Numbered from the stretch's first letter, positions 36,253 through 44,914 are shown. The stretch: 64,000 nt of DNA from DAOUKH01 sp964291475 (GCA_964291475.2 OZ220060.1:9197-73196), one strand, 5' to 3'. The notes: a model not told the origin generated them from the sequence alone. Program-made: numbers and translations.

Positions 36253-36971
36253 CCCCGGACCCTCGCCCTGAAGCCCACGGAATCCTGAGCCGGGCGGGCC
36301 AACACCTGCGCCGCACCTTCATCGCGGGCCTGCTCGCGCTGATTCCCCTCGCCGTCACCTTCTTCGTACTCCGCTTCTTCTTCACCACGCTCGACGACGC
36401 CGTGCAACCCCTCGTCGAGCGCGCCTTCGACCGCGAGATTCCCGGCGTCGGCATCGGCCTCATGATCGTGTTCATCTATCTCGCCGGCCTGGTTATGGCC
36501 AACTTCATCGGGCGCCGCCTCGTCGGCTACGCCGAGAACGTCATCCTGCGCGTCCCCATCGTCCGCTGGCTCTACAACCTCACCAAGCAGGTCATCGACT
36601 CGCTCTCCGTCTCCGGCAGCGCCAAGCTCCGGGTCGTCCTCGCCGAGTGGCCCAAGAAGGGCACCTACACCATCGGCTTCCACACCAGCACCGTCCAAGG
36701 CGAGGACGGGCGCATGTACCACTCCGTGCTCATCCCCACGACGCCAACGCCCCAAACCGGCCTCATGGCCTATCTGCCCGAGGACGAGGTCATCGCCACC
36801 CAGCTCACCGTCGCCGAGGGCATCAAGCTCGTCGTCTCCAGCGGCGTCCTCTCCCCGAGCGACCTCATGCAGCACATCAAGGATGCCCCCGAGCCGCCCC
36901 TCACCCAGGACGTAGAAGAACTCGAAGCCGTCCTGTCCGAAGACCTCGCGGAGGGCTGGACGAAGCACTAG
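36249..36971 (+). CDS. DUF502 family membrane protein
   Basis: A 240-residue inner-membrane protein with two predicted spans (about residues 24-46 and 66-87) and a C-terminal soluble domain. 'GLLALIPLAVTFFVLRF', 'PIVRWLYNLTKQVIDSL' and 'YHSVLIPTTPTPQTGLMAYL' are DUF502 signatures. Function is not established for the family, though it is often near envelope or lipid genes. The ATG overlaps the stop of the prenyl-synthase-like gene (ATGA), so the two are translated together. Confidence 0.85.
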   Translation: MTPDPRPEAHGILSRAGQHLRRTFIAGLLALIPLAVTFFVLRFFFTTLDDAVQPLVERAFDREIPGVGIGLMIVFIYLAGLVMANFIGRRLVGYAENVILRVPIVRWLYNLTKQVIDSLSVSGSAKLRVVLAEWPKKGTYTIGFHTSTVQGEDGRMYHSVLIPTTPTPQTGLMAYLPEDEVIATQLTVAEGIKLVVSSGVLSPSDLMQHIKDAPEPPLTQDVEELEAVLSEDLAEGWTKH

Positions 36972-36974
36972 CCG

Positions 36975-37240
36975 GACGCTAGTCAAGCCTCTCCCCCTTC
37001 CCCTGTAGGGGCGATTCGCGAATCGCCCGTTCCTATCCCCCGAACGGCCTCTCGGGGGCAGGCTCAAGGTTACGCAGGGGATCGTCCGTGTAGGGACAAC
37101 CCTCGTGGTTGCCCAGGGGCGCGGGCGGGGTCTTCCCCTTCCCCTGTAGGGGCGATTCGCGAATCGCCCGTTCCCTTAAGCCTCTCCCCCTCTAGGGGAG
37201 ATTGAGAGAGGGCACGCGCCCGCAGGGCGCGCGGGCGCGA
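36975..37240. repeat. Composite repeat block with two 18-base perfect palindromes
   Basis: Between convergent DUF502 and hisB genes lie two copies of 'cctgtaggggcgattcgcg' continuing to the palindrome GGCGATTCGCGAATCGCC (near 37009 and 37151), a 'ggttacgcagggg' motif, and a forward hairpin module ending in GCGCCCGCAGGGCGC. As the junction of two converging genes it probably ends both transcripts. No gene is seen in the 276-base gap. Confidence 0.75.
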
Positions 37241-37247
37241 GCCGCGC

Positions 37248-37841
37248 CTACGACTCGATGACGCCCTTGGTGCTCGGCACCGCGCCGCCGACGCGCGGGT
37301 CGATGCGGGTCGCCGCATCCAGCGCCCGGGCTAAGGCCTTGAACAGGCACTCGACCTTGTGGTGGTCGTTCGTGCCGCGGACCACGTCGGCGTGCAGGTT
37401 CAGACGCGCCTCGCGGGCGAACGTCTCCAGGAAGTGACGCACCAAATCGGTGAGCAGGTCGCCCACGACCTCGATGCTGAAGTCGGCGTTGATCACCGCG
37501 TAGCCCCGGCCGCTTATGTCGACCGTCACCGTCGCCAGCGCCTCGTCCAACGGCGCCGTCGCCGTCGCCATCCGCACGATGCCCCGCTTGTCGCCCAGCG
37601 CCTCGTTGAACGCCTGCCCCAGCGCGATGGCGACGTCCTCGACGGTGTGGTGGCCGTCGGGGTCCATCGTCGCCTTCGACTCGACGCGCAGGTCGTTCAC
37701 TCCATGCCGCGCCAGCTGCGCCAGCATGTGGTCGAGCATGGTCAGACCGGTCGAGACCTCGGACTTCCCCGACCCGTCGACGTCGATCTCGACGGTGACG
37801 GCGGTCTCGCCGGTCTCGCGGCGAACGGTGGCGGAACGCAT
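37248..37841 (-). CDS. hisB: Imidazoleglycerol-phosphate dehydratase
   Basis: A 197-residue HisB. Manganese-site histidines lie in 'DHMLAQLARHG', 'DGHHTVEDVAIALGQA' and 'RGTNDHHKVECLFKALARA', with the usual internal repeat. It is the monofunctional dehydratase without the phosphatase domain. It is the last gene of the reverse histidine run, 6 bases after hisC. hisH, hisA, hisF and hisI are not in this window. Confidence 0.94.
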   Translation of the reverse strand: MRSATVRRETGETAVTVEIDVDGSGKSEVSTGLTMLDHMLAQLARHGVNDLRVESKATMDPDGHHTVEDVAIALGQAFNEALGDKRGIVRMATATAPLDEALATVTVDISGRGYAVINADFSIEVVGDLLTDLVRHFLETFAREARLNLHADVVRGTNDHHKVECLFKALARALDAATRIDPRVGGAVPSTKGVIES

Positions 37842-37847
37842 GACGGG

Positions 37848-38948
37848 CTAGTAGAGGTCCTCGTAGGCTCGGAGCGCCCAGATCACCGCGTCGGTGTCTT
37901 CAGGGCGGCCAACACTTATTCTAACGCAGTCGCGGACACGGGGCGTGTCGAAGTGGCGGATGAAGATGCCCTGCTTCCTTAGCTCTTGCTGGATCTTGAC
38001 CGCGTCGCGGTCAACCAGCGGGCAGAGCAGGAAGTTGGCCCGCGAGGGAATGACGTCGACGAAGTCCAGGTTCAGCAGCAGGATTTCGAGCCGGTCGCGC
38101 TCGTCCACGATCTTCGCCACGTTCTCCATCAGATAGTCCACGTCGTCCAGCGAGGCCACGGCGGCGGCCTCCGCGGCGGCGTTGACGCTGTAAGGCGACC
38201 TCGTGCTCATCAGCGCGTCCATCACCTGTGCGGGGAAAAGGCCGTAGCCGATCCGGAGCCCGGCGAGCCCCGCCCACTTGCTGAACGTGCGAAATACCGC
38301 AAGGTTCTCCCGTTGGGGCACGAGGTCCGCCACCGTCTCGCCGCAGAACTCGTAGTACGCCTCGTCCACCACGACCAGCGGGCCGGCGTCGAGCAGGCGT
38401 TCCAGGTCCTCCCGCGGCGTCAGAGTCCCTGTCGGATTGTTCGGGTTGGCGAGGTACACGACCTTCGTCGCCGGCCCTATCGCGCCGAGCACCCCGTCCA
38501 CGTCGATCGAGAAGTCCTCGCCGCGCGGCACGTCGATCACCTCGGCGCCGACGAGCCTCGCGCTCGAGCTGAAGAAGCCGAAGGTAGGCCCCGCCGTCAC
38601 GACGTTGTCGCCGGGCCCCGCGATCAGGCGCAGAAGCAGCTCGATGAGCTCGTCCGAGCCCGCGCCGGCCAGCACGTGCCCCGCGTCCACGCCGGTGTAC
38701 TTCGCCAGGGCGTCGCGGAGCCGGCGCTGCTCGGGGTCGGGATAGATATGGTGGCTCGTGAGTGAGGCGACGGCCTCCGCCGCCTTCGGCGAGCAGCCGT
38801 AGACGTTCTCGTTCCCGTCGAGCTTGACGATCGACCCGTCGGGACGCGTCCCGTCACTCTCCTGCCCACCGGGCACCATGATGGGAACGTAGCCCGTCAT
38901 CCCGCGAAGATGCGGGCGCAGCAGACGGTCGAACTCGCCGGAGGTCAT
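37848..38948 (-). CDS. hisC: Histidinol-phosphate aminotransferase
   Basis: A 366-residue PLP aminotransferase of fold type I. 'KLDGNENVYGCSP' is the HisC lead motif, 'YLANPNNPTGT' and 'VVDEAYYEF' bind PLP, and the Schiff-base lysine is in 'RTFSKWAGLAGLRIGY'. The start at 38948 was chosen because its ATG overlaps the hisD stop; the longer open frame upstream runs inside hisD and has no similarity. Middle gene of the his run. Confidence 0.93.
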   Translation of the reverse strand: MTSGEFDRLLRPHLRGMTGYVPIMVPGGQESDGTRPDGSIVKLDGNENVYGCSPKAAEAVASLTSHHIYPDPEQRRLRDALAKYTGVDAGHVLAGAGSDELIELLLRLIAGPGDNVVTAGPTFGFFSSSARLVGAEVIDVPRGEDFSIDVDGVLGAIGPATKVVYLANPNNPTGTLTPREDLERLLDAGPLVVVDEAYYEFCGETVADLVPQRENLAVFRTFSKWAGLAGLRIGYGLFPAQVMDALMSTRSPYSVNAAAEAAAVASLDDVDYLMENVAKIVDERDRLEILLLNLDFVDVIPSRANFLLCPLVDRDAVKIQQELRKQGIFIRHFDTPRVRDCVRISVGRPEDTDAVIWALRAYEDLY

Positions 38949-40270
38949 CGCCGCTCCGCTCCTTGCCGGCGGCGCAGCTCGGCGGCGCGTGCGTGCGCGG
39001 TGAACCCCTCCGCGCGGGCGATCCTCGCCGCGGCCTCGGCCAGTCCGCCGCTGCCGCCGTCGATGCCGGCCACGCTCACCGTCCGCAGGAAGTCGTGGAC
39101 GCCCAACGCCGAGGCGAAACGCGCTGTTCCTCCCGTCGGCATCACGTGGCTCGGCCCCGCGACGTAGTCGCCCAGCGCCTCCGCCGAGTCGGCCCCGGCG
39201 AAGACGCCCCCGGCGTTGCGTACCCGCCCCAGCACCGCCGCCGGGTCGGCGACGAGCAGGCACAGGTGCTCCGGCGCGAACTCGTTGGCCAATTCGATGG
39301 CCTCATTGATCGAATCGACGACACCGATGAAGCCTTGGCCCTCCAGGGCGGCGCCGGCGGTCTCGGCGCGCTCCAAGTCCTCAAGCTGCTCGGCAAGGGA
39401 ACGGGAGACCGCCCCGGCGAGCTCCTCCGAGTCCGTGAGCAGCACCGGCGTGGCCAGCACGTCGTGCTCCGCCTGCGCCAGCAGGTCGGCCGCGGCGGCC
39501 TCAGGCCGCGCCGTCGCGTCGGCTACGATCAGCGTCTCCGTCGGCCCGTGCAGGCCGTCGAGGCCCACGGCGCCGTAGACGCGCCGCTTCGCCTCGGTCA
39601 CAAAGATATTCCCCGGCCCGCAGATCACGTCGACGCCCGGCACCGACTCCGTCCCATAGGCCAACGCGGCAATCGCCTGCGCCCCGCCCACTTGGTACAC
39701 CTCGTCCACGCCGGCGATATGACACGCAGCGAGCACGCTCCCCGCCACCGCGCCGCCGCGAGGCGGCGTCGCCACGGCGACCCGGCCGACGCCGGCGGTC
39801 TTGGCGGGGACGGCGGTGTGCAGCACCGTCGAGGGGTACGACGCCGTTCCCCCCGGCACGTAGACGCCGGCCGAGTTCACCGGGATGAACCGCTGGCCCA
39901 GCCCCGTCTCGTCGTCGTACCACGAGCTCGGCATGGCCCGCTCGTGGAAGGCGCGCACGCGCTCGGCGGCGAGCGTCAGCGCGTCGATGAGGTCTTCCGG
40001 CGTTTCTTCGTAGGCGCGCTCGATCTCCTCCGGCGGCACGCGCCAAGAGGACGGCGCTTCGCCGTCGATCCGGCGGGCGTAGTCGGCGAGGGCGGCGTCG
40101 CCCTCCCGCCGCACGTCGGCGATGATGCGCTCCACCGCCTCGCCGACGGTGAGCGGCTCGCCGAAGATGCGATGGATGCCCTCGGCCAGGTGCTGCGGAG
40201 GCGGCCCTTCGTCTAGTGGCGCTCGCGTAAGCAGACGCCGCACCTCGGACGCGCCGTGCACGGTCCTCAC
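38945..40270 (-). CDS. hisD: Histidinol dehydrogenase
   Basis: A 441-residue NAD- and zinc-dependent enzyme performing the last two steps to histidine. 'GPGNIFVTEAKRRVYGAVGLDG' is present as the usual nucleotide region (quoted in parts: GPGNIFVTEAKR, GAVGLDG), with 'AQAEHDVLATPVLLT' and 'EFAPEHLCLL' holding the zinc and substrate ligands. Its start overlaps the preceding phospholipase-like gene by four bases, so that gene is translationally coupled to histidine synthesis. Confidence 0.95.
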   Translation of the reverse strand: MRTVHGASEVRRLLTRAPLDEGPPPQHLAEGIHRIFGEPLTVGEAVERIIADVRREGDAALADYARRIDGEAPSSWRVPPEEIERAYEETPEDLIDALTLAAERVRAFHERAMPSSWYDDETGLGQRFIPVNSAGVYVPGGTASYPSTVLHTAVPAKTAGVGRVAVATPPRGGAVAGSVLAACHIAGVDEVYQVGGAQAIAALAYGTESVPGVDVICGPGNIFVTEAKRRVYGAVGLDGLHGPTETLIVADATARPEAAAADLLAQAEHDVLATPVLLTDSEELAGAVSRSLAEQLEDLERAETAGAALEGQGFIGVVDSINEAIELANEFAPEHLCLLVADPAAVLGRVRNAGGVFAGADSAEALGDYVAGPSHVMPTGGTARFASALGVHDFLRTVSVAGIDGGSGGLAEAAARIARAEGFTAHARAAELRRRQGAERR

Positions 40271-41025
40271 GGCGCCACCCCTCCGTTCAGATAGGCGTGA
40301 GCGTTGCCCAGGAACGCCTGGATGGCCTCCTCGCGAAAGCGGCGCTCCTCCTCCTCGGTGATGTGCTCCCGCACCCGCTCGATCAGCCCGGGCAGACCCT
40401 GCACGATGCGCTCCGCCTCCTCATCCGTCGACTCGGGCCGGACTCGGTGCACGAATCCCCGGAACCGCTCCCACGGCAGGTCCCGGCCCGACCGTTCGAT
40501 CACGATCGACTGCCACTCCCGTAGATGCGCCTTGTCGATGAAGCCGACGTCCACCGACTCGTACGACCCCTTGATGCTCTCCAGCGCCCCTTCGAGGTCC
40601 TCGATGTTCCGCCGCTCCCGGCGGTCCATGTCGAACTGGAAGGCGCGGTCCATGACGTTCACCAGCGGATCGTCGTTCAGCGGCGCGCCTTTGCCGAAAT
40701 AGCCCCGGTACATTTGGCAGATCCACGACTCGTCGACGTTGAGGTGCGTCATGTAGCCGAGCATGAAGGCGACCGTCTCCCGGGTCAGCGCTTCCGAAGG
40801 GACCAGGCCGGGGTGTTCCGCGAACAGCTTGCGTATCCCGGCGCCTTCGATGTCGCGCGTCAGCTCGAAGAAGTGCGTGGTGTCGCGCCGCCAGCCGAAG
40901 AAGAGGCGCATGTCGGGCGACGTCGCGCCAAGGAGAAAACTGCCGCGGTAGTCGTCCACCACGGGGTGCCCCAGGCGCTTGGCGCATTCGAGGGCGAAGC
41001 CGATGTGCAGTCCCAGGTTTGGCAT
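40267..41025 (-). CDS. Zinc-dependent phospholipase C-like protein in the his operon
   Basis: A 252-residue, mainly helical protein. Its histidine and aspartate pattern fits the zinc-dependent phospholipase C/S1-P1 nuclease-like type: His7, 'LLGATSPD' (Asp38), 'DTTHFF' (His51) and 'LGYMTHLNVDESW' (His94, Asp98). There is no signal peptide, so it would act in the cytoplasm, unlike secreted phospholipases. Overlap with hisD suggests a linked role, possibly a phosphatase or hydrolase; a histidinol-phosphate phosphatase is otherwise absent here, but this is only a hypothesis. Confidence 0.6.
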   Translation of the reverse strand: MPNLGLHIGFALECAKRLGHPVVDDYRGSFLLGATSPDMRLFFGWRRDTTHFFELTRDIEGAGIRKLFAEHPGLVPSEALTRETVAFMLGYMTHLNVDESWICQMYRGYFGKGAPLNDDPLVNVMDRAFQFDMDRRERRNIEDLEGALESIKGSYESVDVGFIDKAHLREWQSIVIERSGRDLPWERFRGFVHRVRPESTDEEAERIVQGLPGLIERVREHITEEEERRFREEAIQAFLGNAHAYLNGGVAP

Positions 41026-41050
41026 GGCCCCGGCAGAGCAGGCAGACGCC

Positions 41051-41215
41051 CTACTCGCCGGACCCCCCGGCGAAGGGTAACACGACGGACGCCGCCAACG
41101 CGGCCGCCAACAGGAAGGCCATGATCGCCACGGCCACGCGGAAGATGCGGCGCTGTCCGAGCGGCGTGTAGGGCGCGGGGCCCGCGCGTCTTCGCCGGGC
41201 CCGCCGCCGGCTCAT
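41051..41215 (-). CDS. Small single-span membrane protein
   Basis: A 54-residue protein with a very basic N-terminus ('MSRRRARRRRAG') and one hydrophobic segment (about residues 28-48, 'VAVAIMAFLLAAALAASVVL'). The positive-inside rule predicts the N-terminus in the cytoplasm. The start at 41215 lies 19 bases after hisG and the end is 25 bases before the phospholipase-like gene, so it is in the his run. I do not recognise a family. Confidence 0.5.
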   Translation of the reverse strand: MSRRRARRRRAGPAPYTPLGQRRIFRVAVAIMAFLLAAALAASVVLPFAGGSGE

Positions 41216-41234
41216 CGGCCCGGCCCCGGCGCGT

Positions 41235-42257
41235 TCATGCCGTCGCCTCTGCCGCGCCCACAGCCTCCCGCAGCCGTTCGAACGCCCTGCACTCCTGGTC
41301 GAAGACGTAGTAAGCCGGCGTGACCACGACCCCGCTCGCCCCGATCTCGCGCAGGTAGTCCACACCGGCGGTCAGCTGCGAAATCTCCACAACCACCGAC
41401 ACCGCGAACCAGCTCCCGCCGTCCTTGCTGAACACGTTGGCCGCCGTCGGCCCCTGCATGCCGGAGACGGCCGGGTTCCGGGTCACCAAGGCCGCCACCG
41501 ACTCCATCGAGTCGCCTTGAATGTTGGCGATGATGTTGTAGAAGCCCTCGGCCCGCAGCCGCGCCTCGATGAGCTCGAGCACTGTCTTGGCCGCGGCCAA
41601 CTTCTCCGCCGACCCGCGCAGCGCGCGGCGGTTCGCGATCATGCACGCCGACGACTTCGTGATGACGCCGTCGTCCAGGGGCCGCAGGTTGTTCTCGCGC
41701 AGCGTGGCCCCGCTCGACGCGAGGTCGCTCACCACGTCGGCGGTGCCGATCATCGGCGCCGCTTCGATGGCCCCGTTGATGTGCACCAACCGGTGCCGCA
41801 CCGCGTGCTTGTCGAGGAAGCGGCCCACCTGCCGGTGGTACTTCGTCGCCACCCGGAGCGGCGCGCCGGTGGGGGTACGCTCGGCGCGGGCGGCGAGGTC
41901 GGCCATCGTCCGCACGTCCTCCCAGGTGTTCGGCGCCGCGACCACGAGGTCGGTATGGCTGTACCCCAGGGTCTCCAGGGCGATGATCGAGTCGCCGTCC
42001 TCGTCCCGGTCCTCCAGATAGCGCTCATAGCCGATGATCGCCATGTCGACGTCGCCGGCGTCGAGCTCCCGGGGAATGTCGACCGAGCGCTGGAACAGCG
42101 CCTCGACGCCGGGAACGCTCGCGATCTTGCCGACGTACTGCCGCGAGCTCGCCCGCCGCACCGCCAGGCCGCACTTCTCCATGAAGGCGAGCGTGTCGCC
42201 CTCCATCATGCGGTCGCTGGGCAGCGCGAGGCGCAGCGCGCCGCCTCGGCGGTTCAT
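41235..42257 (-). CDS. hisG: ATP phosphoribosyltransferase (long form)
   Basis: A 340-residue HisG, first enzyme of histidine synthesis. The N-terminal catalytic part has 'LRLALPSDRMMEGDTLAFM' and 'IGTADVVSDLASSGATLREN' (PRPP site). The C-terminal part ('NIIANIQGDSMESVAALV', 'GVVVTPAYYVFDQECRAFERL') is the HisG_C regulatory domain that binds histidine, so it should be feedback-inhibited and independent of HisZ. The start at 42257 begins the conserved domain; the upstream extension in the same frame runs into a repeat. It is slightly longer than usual. Confidence 0.9.
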   Translation of the reverse strand: MNRRGGALRLALPSDRMMEGDTLAFMEKCGLAVRRASSRQYVGKIASVPGVEALFQRSVDIPRELDAGDVDMAIIGYERYLEDRDEDGDSIIALETLGYSHTDLVVAAPNTWEDVRTMADLAARAERTPTGAPLRVATKYHRQVGRFLDKHAVRHRLVHINGAIEAAPMIGTADVVSDLASSGATLRENNLRPLDDGVITKSSACMIANRRALRGSAEKLAAAKTVLELIEARLRAEGFYNIIANIQGDSMESVAALVTRNPAVSGMQGPTAANVFSKDGGSWFAVSVVVEISQLTAGVDYLREIGASGVVVTPAYYVFDQECRAFERLREAVGAAEATA

Positions 42258-42327
42258 GGCGCACACCTGTTGTTCATCGAATCGGGACCATCCGGCCCAA
42301 ACACCTTCCCAAACCTTATCTATCTTA

Positions 42328-42379
42328 CCCCCTCGCCCAAGGGGGAGCTTGAGCGGGGCACGCGCCGTGAGGCGCGCAG
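42328..42379. repeat. Dispersed hairpin repeat upstream of hisG
   Basis: CCCCTCGCCCAAGGGGG and the GCGCGCC-type arm ACGCGCCGTGAGGCGCGC form a diverged copy of the module between the universal stress gene and hisG. If it acts as a terminator the two transcripts are separate; no firm hisG promoter was found in the 70 bases that follow. Confidence 0.6.
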
Positions 42380-42401
42380 ACGGGGCGGAAGGCAGACGCA
42401 C

Positions 42402-43391
42402 CTAGCGCGGATTCGGGATGATCAACACGGGGTCGCCGGACGCGCGGACCATGGCCTCGCCGACACTGCCCATCAGCCACCGGGAGAGGCCCGACCGCCC
42501 ATGCGTCGTCATCACGATGAGGTCGTTCGGCGTCTCCTGGGCGAAGGTAAGCAGTGCCTGCGGCGCCGACCCCTGCAAGACCTTGAACCGGGCCCGCACC
42601 CCTTGCCGCTTCAGGCGCTCGGCCACGGCGTCGAGGTACTCCGTGGCCGCGGGCACCACCTGCGCGTGGACGTCGGCAAGGCCCACGTAGCCGCCGTACG
42701 CATAAGATGGGGAGTCCAGACTGACCGCCCGGACGAGCAGGAGGTCCGTAGAGAGCGCCCGCGCCAACTGCGCGGCAAAGGGCAGAGCGCGCTCGCTCAA
42801 GTCCGAACCGTCGAGCGGCACCATGACGGTGCTCAAGGAGTTGCCGTCTTCGCCCGCGTACGTCTTGGCCCGCTCCGGTGTCACCGTCAGCACCGGCAAC
42901 GTCGACGCATGCACGACCTTGTCGGTCACGCTCCCCAAGATGCCGCGGGCGATGGCGTTCCGCCCATGCGTCGACATGGCGATGATCCCGCATCCCTCAT
43001 CCTCGGCGACCCGCAGGATCTCCTCTGCCGGGCTCCCGATGCTGGAACGGACGCCGACCGTGATCCCCTGTTCCCTCAACCCGGCGGCAACCCCTTCGAG
43101 CTCATCCGCCGCGTTGCCCTTGGCGGCGCTTTCGATCTGGTCCCGGTAGAGGACTCCGGTCTCGCCGGACTCCGAGCCCGTCCCCGCCGGGCGCTCGGCC
43201 GTTCCGGGCGGGTAATGGACCGCCGCCGGATCGACGACTCCCAGCAGCAAGAGCGGCGCGTTGCCCCTTCTAGCCACCTCGGTCACATAGGGAAGAATGC
43301 CCGCGGCCACGTCGGTCCCATCGAGGGGCACCAGCATGGGCCGGGACAACAATCCCTGGGCGCCCTCTTGCGCGTTCTCACCGTTCCCCAT
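42402..43391 (-). CDS. Tandem universal stress protein (two UspA domains)
   Basis: A 329-residue protein of two UspA domains of about 150 residues each. Each ends with the ATP-binding pattern: 'STHGRNAIARGILGSVTD' in the first and 'TTHGRSGLSRWLMGSVGE' in the second (GxxGx9GS/T). It should bind ATP and be cytoplasmic; the linker between the domains contains 'VMVPLDGSDLSE', the start of the second domain. It is flanked on both sides by dispersed repeats, so it is probably a single-gene transcript. Confidence 0.88.
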   Translation of the reverse strand: MGNGENAQEGAQGLLSRPMLVPLDGTDVAAGILPYVTEVARRGNAPLLLLGVVDPAAVHYPPGTAERPAGTGSESGETGVLYRDQIESAAKGNAADELEGVAAGLREQGITVGVRSSIGSPAEEILRVAEDEGCGIIAMSTHGRNAIARGILGSVTDKVVHASTLPVLTVTPERAKTYAGEDGNSLSTVMVPLDGSDLSERALPFAAQLARALSTDLLLVRAVSLDSPSYAYGGYVGLADVHAQVVPAATEYLDAVAERLKRQGVRARFKVLQGSAPQALLTFAQETPNDLIVMTTHGRSGLSRWLMGSVGEAMVRASGDPVLIIPNPR

Positions 43392-43522
43392 GGCGGCACC
43401 TCGACTCCATCCGGCGGCTCTTGGGCTCCTATTCCACCTCTATCCTACTCAACATCCCGCCTCCGCGCCTTGCCCGTGCTCCCTCATGGGCCTAGAGTGC
43501 GGCCAGGAGGCAGGGGCCTATC

Positions 43523-43620
43523 CCCCTAGGAGACCTTTGCAAAACTCCCGCCGATGGTTGGAAAACGGGTGGAGTTGGGTGGTCTTCCCTCTCCCCCTCT
43601 AGGGGAGATTTGAGAGAGGG
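43523..43620. repeat. 72-base repeat unit and left half of an interrupted hairpin module
   Basis: The 320-base gap before the transposase gene holds 'gacctttgcaaaactcccgc' with the rest of a 72-base unit, then CTCTCCCCCTCTAGGGGAGA and 'tttgagagaggg'. At 43620 the module stops and the insertion sequence begins; its right half resumes at 44920. Confidence 0.75.
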
Positions 43621-43623
43621 TAC

Positions 43624-43670
43624 AGACCGGGAAGATAGGTAACAGATAAACCGGGCACATGGGTAACACT
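43624..43670. repeat. Left terminal repeats of the IS (two tandem copies)
   Basis: 43624-43647 and 43648-43670 are two related copies with the shared core accggg-n-a-ata/tgggtaaca. They face the two copies at the right end. Confidence 0.8.
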
Positions 43671-43711
43671 CTGGAGGATTGCAGGAAGCGATCCATGAAG
43701 GAGGAGTTGTG

Positions 43712-44893
43712 TTGCCCTGGCAAGAGACGAGTGTCGAAGCGGAACGGTTGCGGTTCATTGAGCGCAGGACGGCGGGGGAGGAACCCATCGCCGAGTTGTG
43801 CCGGCAGTTCGGGATCAGCCGCAAGACTGCCTCCAAGCTGATCGGCCGGTACGAGGCGTACGGCGAGGAGGGCCTGCGCGACCGGAGCCGCGCCCCCCAC
43901 CATCATCCCAACGCCACACGCCGTGAGGTGCAGGAGCGCATCATCGCGGCGAAGCGAGCCCACCCCTTGTGGGGCCCCAAGAAGCTCATCGCCTGGCTCC
44001 ACGACACCGAGCCCGACGTGCCCTGGCCCGCCCCCAGCACCGCCGGCGCCATCCTCGACCGGGCCGGCCTGGTACGGCGCCGACAGCGTCGCCGCCGTAC
44101 CTCCCCTTGGAGCGAGCCCTTCGCTTACGCCATCAACGCCAACGACGTCTGGTCCATCGACTTCAAGGGCTGGTTCCGCACCGGCGACGGGGCCCGCGTC
44201 GACCCCCTCACCGTCCAGGACGCGGCCTCCCGCTACCTGATCGCCTGCCGCGGGCTGGAGCGCCCCACCGGCCCGGAGACGCGGCGCGCGTTAGCGCGCG
44301 CCTTCCGTGAGTACGGCCTGCCCAGGGTCATCCGCACCGACAACGGTCCGCCCTTCGCCGGCACCAGCTTGGGCAGCCTCTCCTCCCTGGCCGTCTGGTG
44401 GGTCAAGCTGGGCATCCTCCCCGAGCGCATCGCCCCGGGCCATCCCGAACAGAACGGACGCCTCGAGCGCCTCCACCGCACCCTGAAGGCGGAAACCGCC
44501 TCGCCGCCCAGGGCCAACGGCCGCCGTCAGCAGCAGGCCTTCGACCGCTTCCGACGCAGCTACAACACCGAGCGCCCTCACGAGGCCTTGGGACAGCGCC
44601 CCCCGGCCTTCCTGTACACGCCCTCGTTTCGCCCCTATCCTGCCAGCGTCGGCTCGCCGGACTACGAGGCCGAAGTCACGGTACGCCGGGTACGCGGCAA
44701 CGGCGAGATCAAGTGGAAGGGGGACCTGGTCTACGTGAGCGAGACCCTCAAAGGCGAGCCCGTCGGCCTCGTCCGGCAGGACGACCGCAGCTGGGCCGTC
44801 CGCTTCGGCCCCCTCCTCATCGGCCTCCTCGACGACCACACCAAACGCATCGCCAAGACCCCCGTCAAGGTGTTACCTATGTCCCCGGTCTAA
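43712..44893 (+). CDS. IS481-family transposase
   Basis: A 393-residue DDE transposase: N-terminal helix-turn-helix ('IAELCRQFGISRKTASKLIG'), then the rve integrase core with Asp in 'WSIDFKGWF', Asp in 'VIRTDNGPPFA' and Glu in 'PEQNGRLERLHRTLKAE'. 'HPLWGPKKL' between them is typical of IS481. A TTG at 43712 is used because family members begin MPWxET and an AAGGAGGAG site lies 6-7 bases upstream; a GTG one codon earlier is an alternative. The gene is uninterrupted, so the element may still be able to move. Confidence 0.88.
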   Translation: MPWQETSVEAERLRFIERRTAGEEPIAELCRQFGISRKTASKLIGRYEAYGEEGLRDRSRAPHHHPNATRREVQERIIAAKRAHPLWGPKKLIAWLHDTEPDVPWPAPSTAGAILDRAGLVRRRQRRRRTSPWSEPFAYAINANDVWSIDFKGWFRTGDGARVDPLTVQDAASRYLIACRGLERPTGPETRRALARAFREYGLPRVIRTDNGPPFAGTSLGSLSSLAVWWVKLGILPERIAPGHPEQNGRLERLHRTLKAETASPPRANGRRQQQAFDRFRRSYNTERPHEALGQRPPAFLYTPSFRPYPASVGSPDYEAEVTVRRVRGNGEIKWKGDLVYVSETLKGEPVGLVRQDDRSWAVRFGPLLIGLLDDHTKRIAKTPVKVLPMSPV

Positions 44894-44914
44894 CCGTCAC
44901 CCATGTGCCCGGTC
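44871..44914. repeat. Right terminal repeats of the IS (two tandem copies)
   Basis: 44871-44892 ('tgttacctatgtccccggtc') and 44894-44914 ('ccgtcacccatgtgcccggt') are inverted relative to the left-end copies. The transposase stop lies inside the inner copy. Confidence 0.8.

Noticed and set aside
41517..43529. A 670-residue forward open frame.
   Set aside because: It is antisense to hisG and the universal stress protein and runs through a repeat; no domain is visible.
43392..43711. Tried to find a tRNA gene or attachment site near the insertion sequence.
   Set aside because: No cloverleaf or tRNA-like T-loop is visible; the insertion target is the dispersed repeat.
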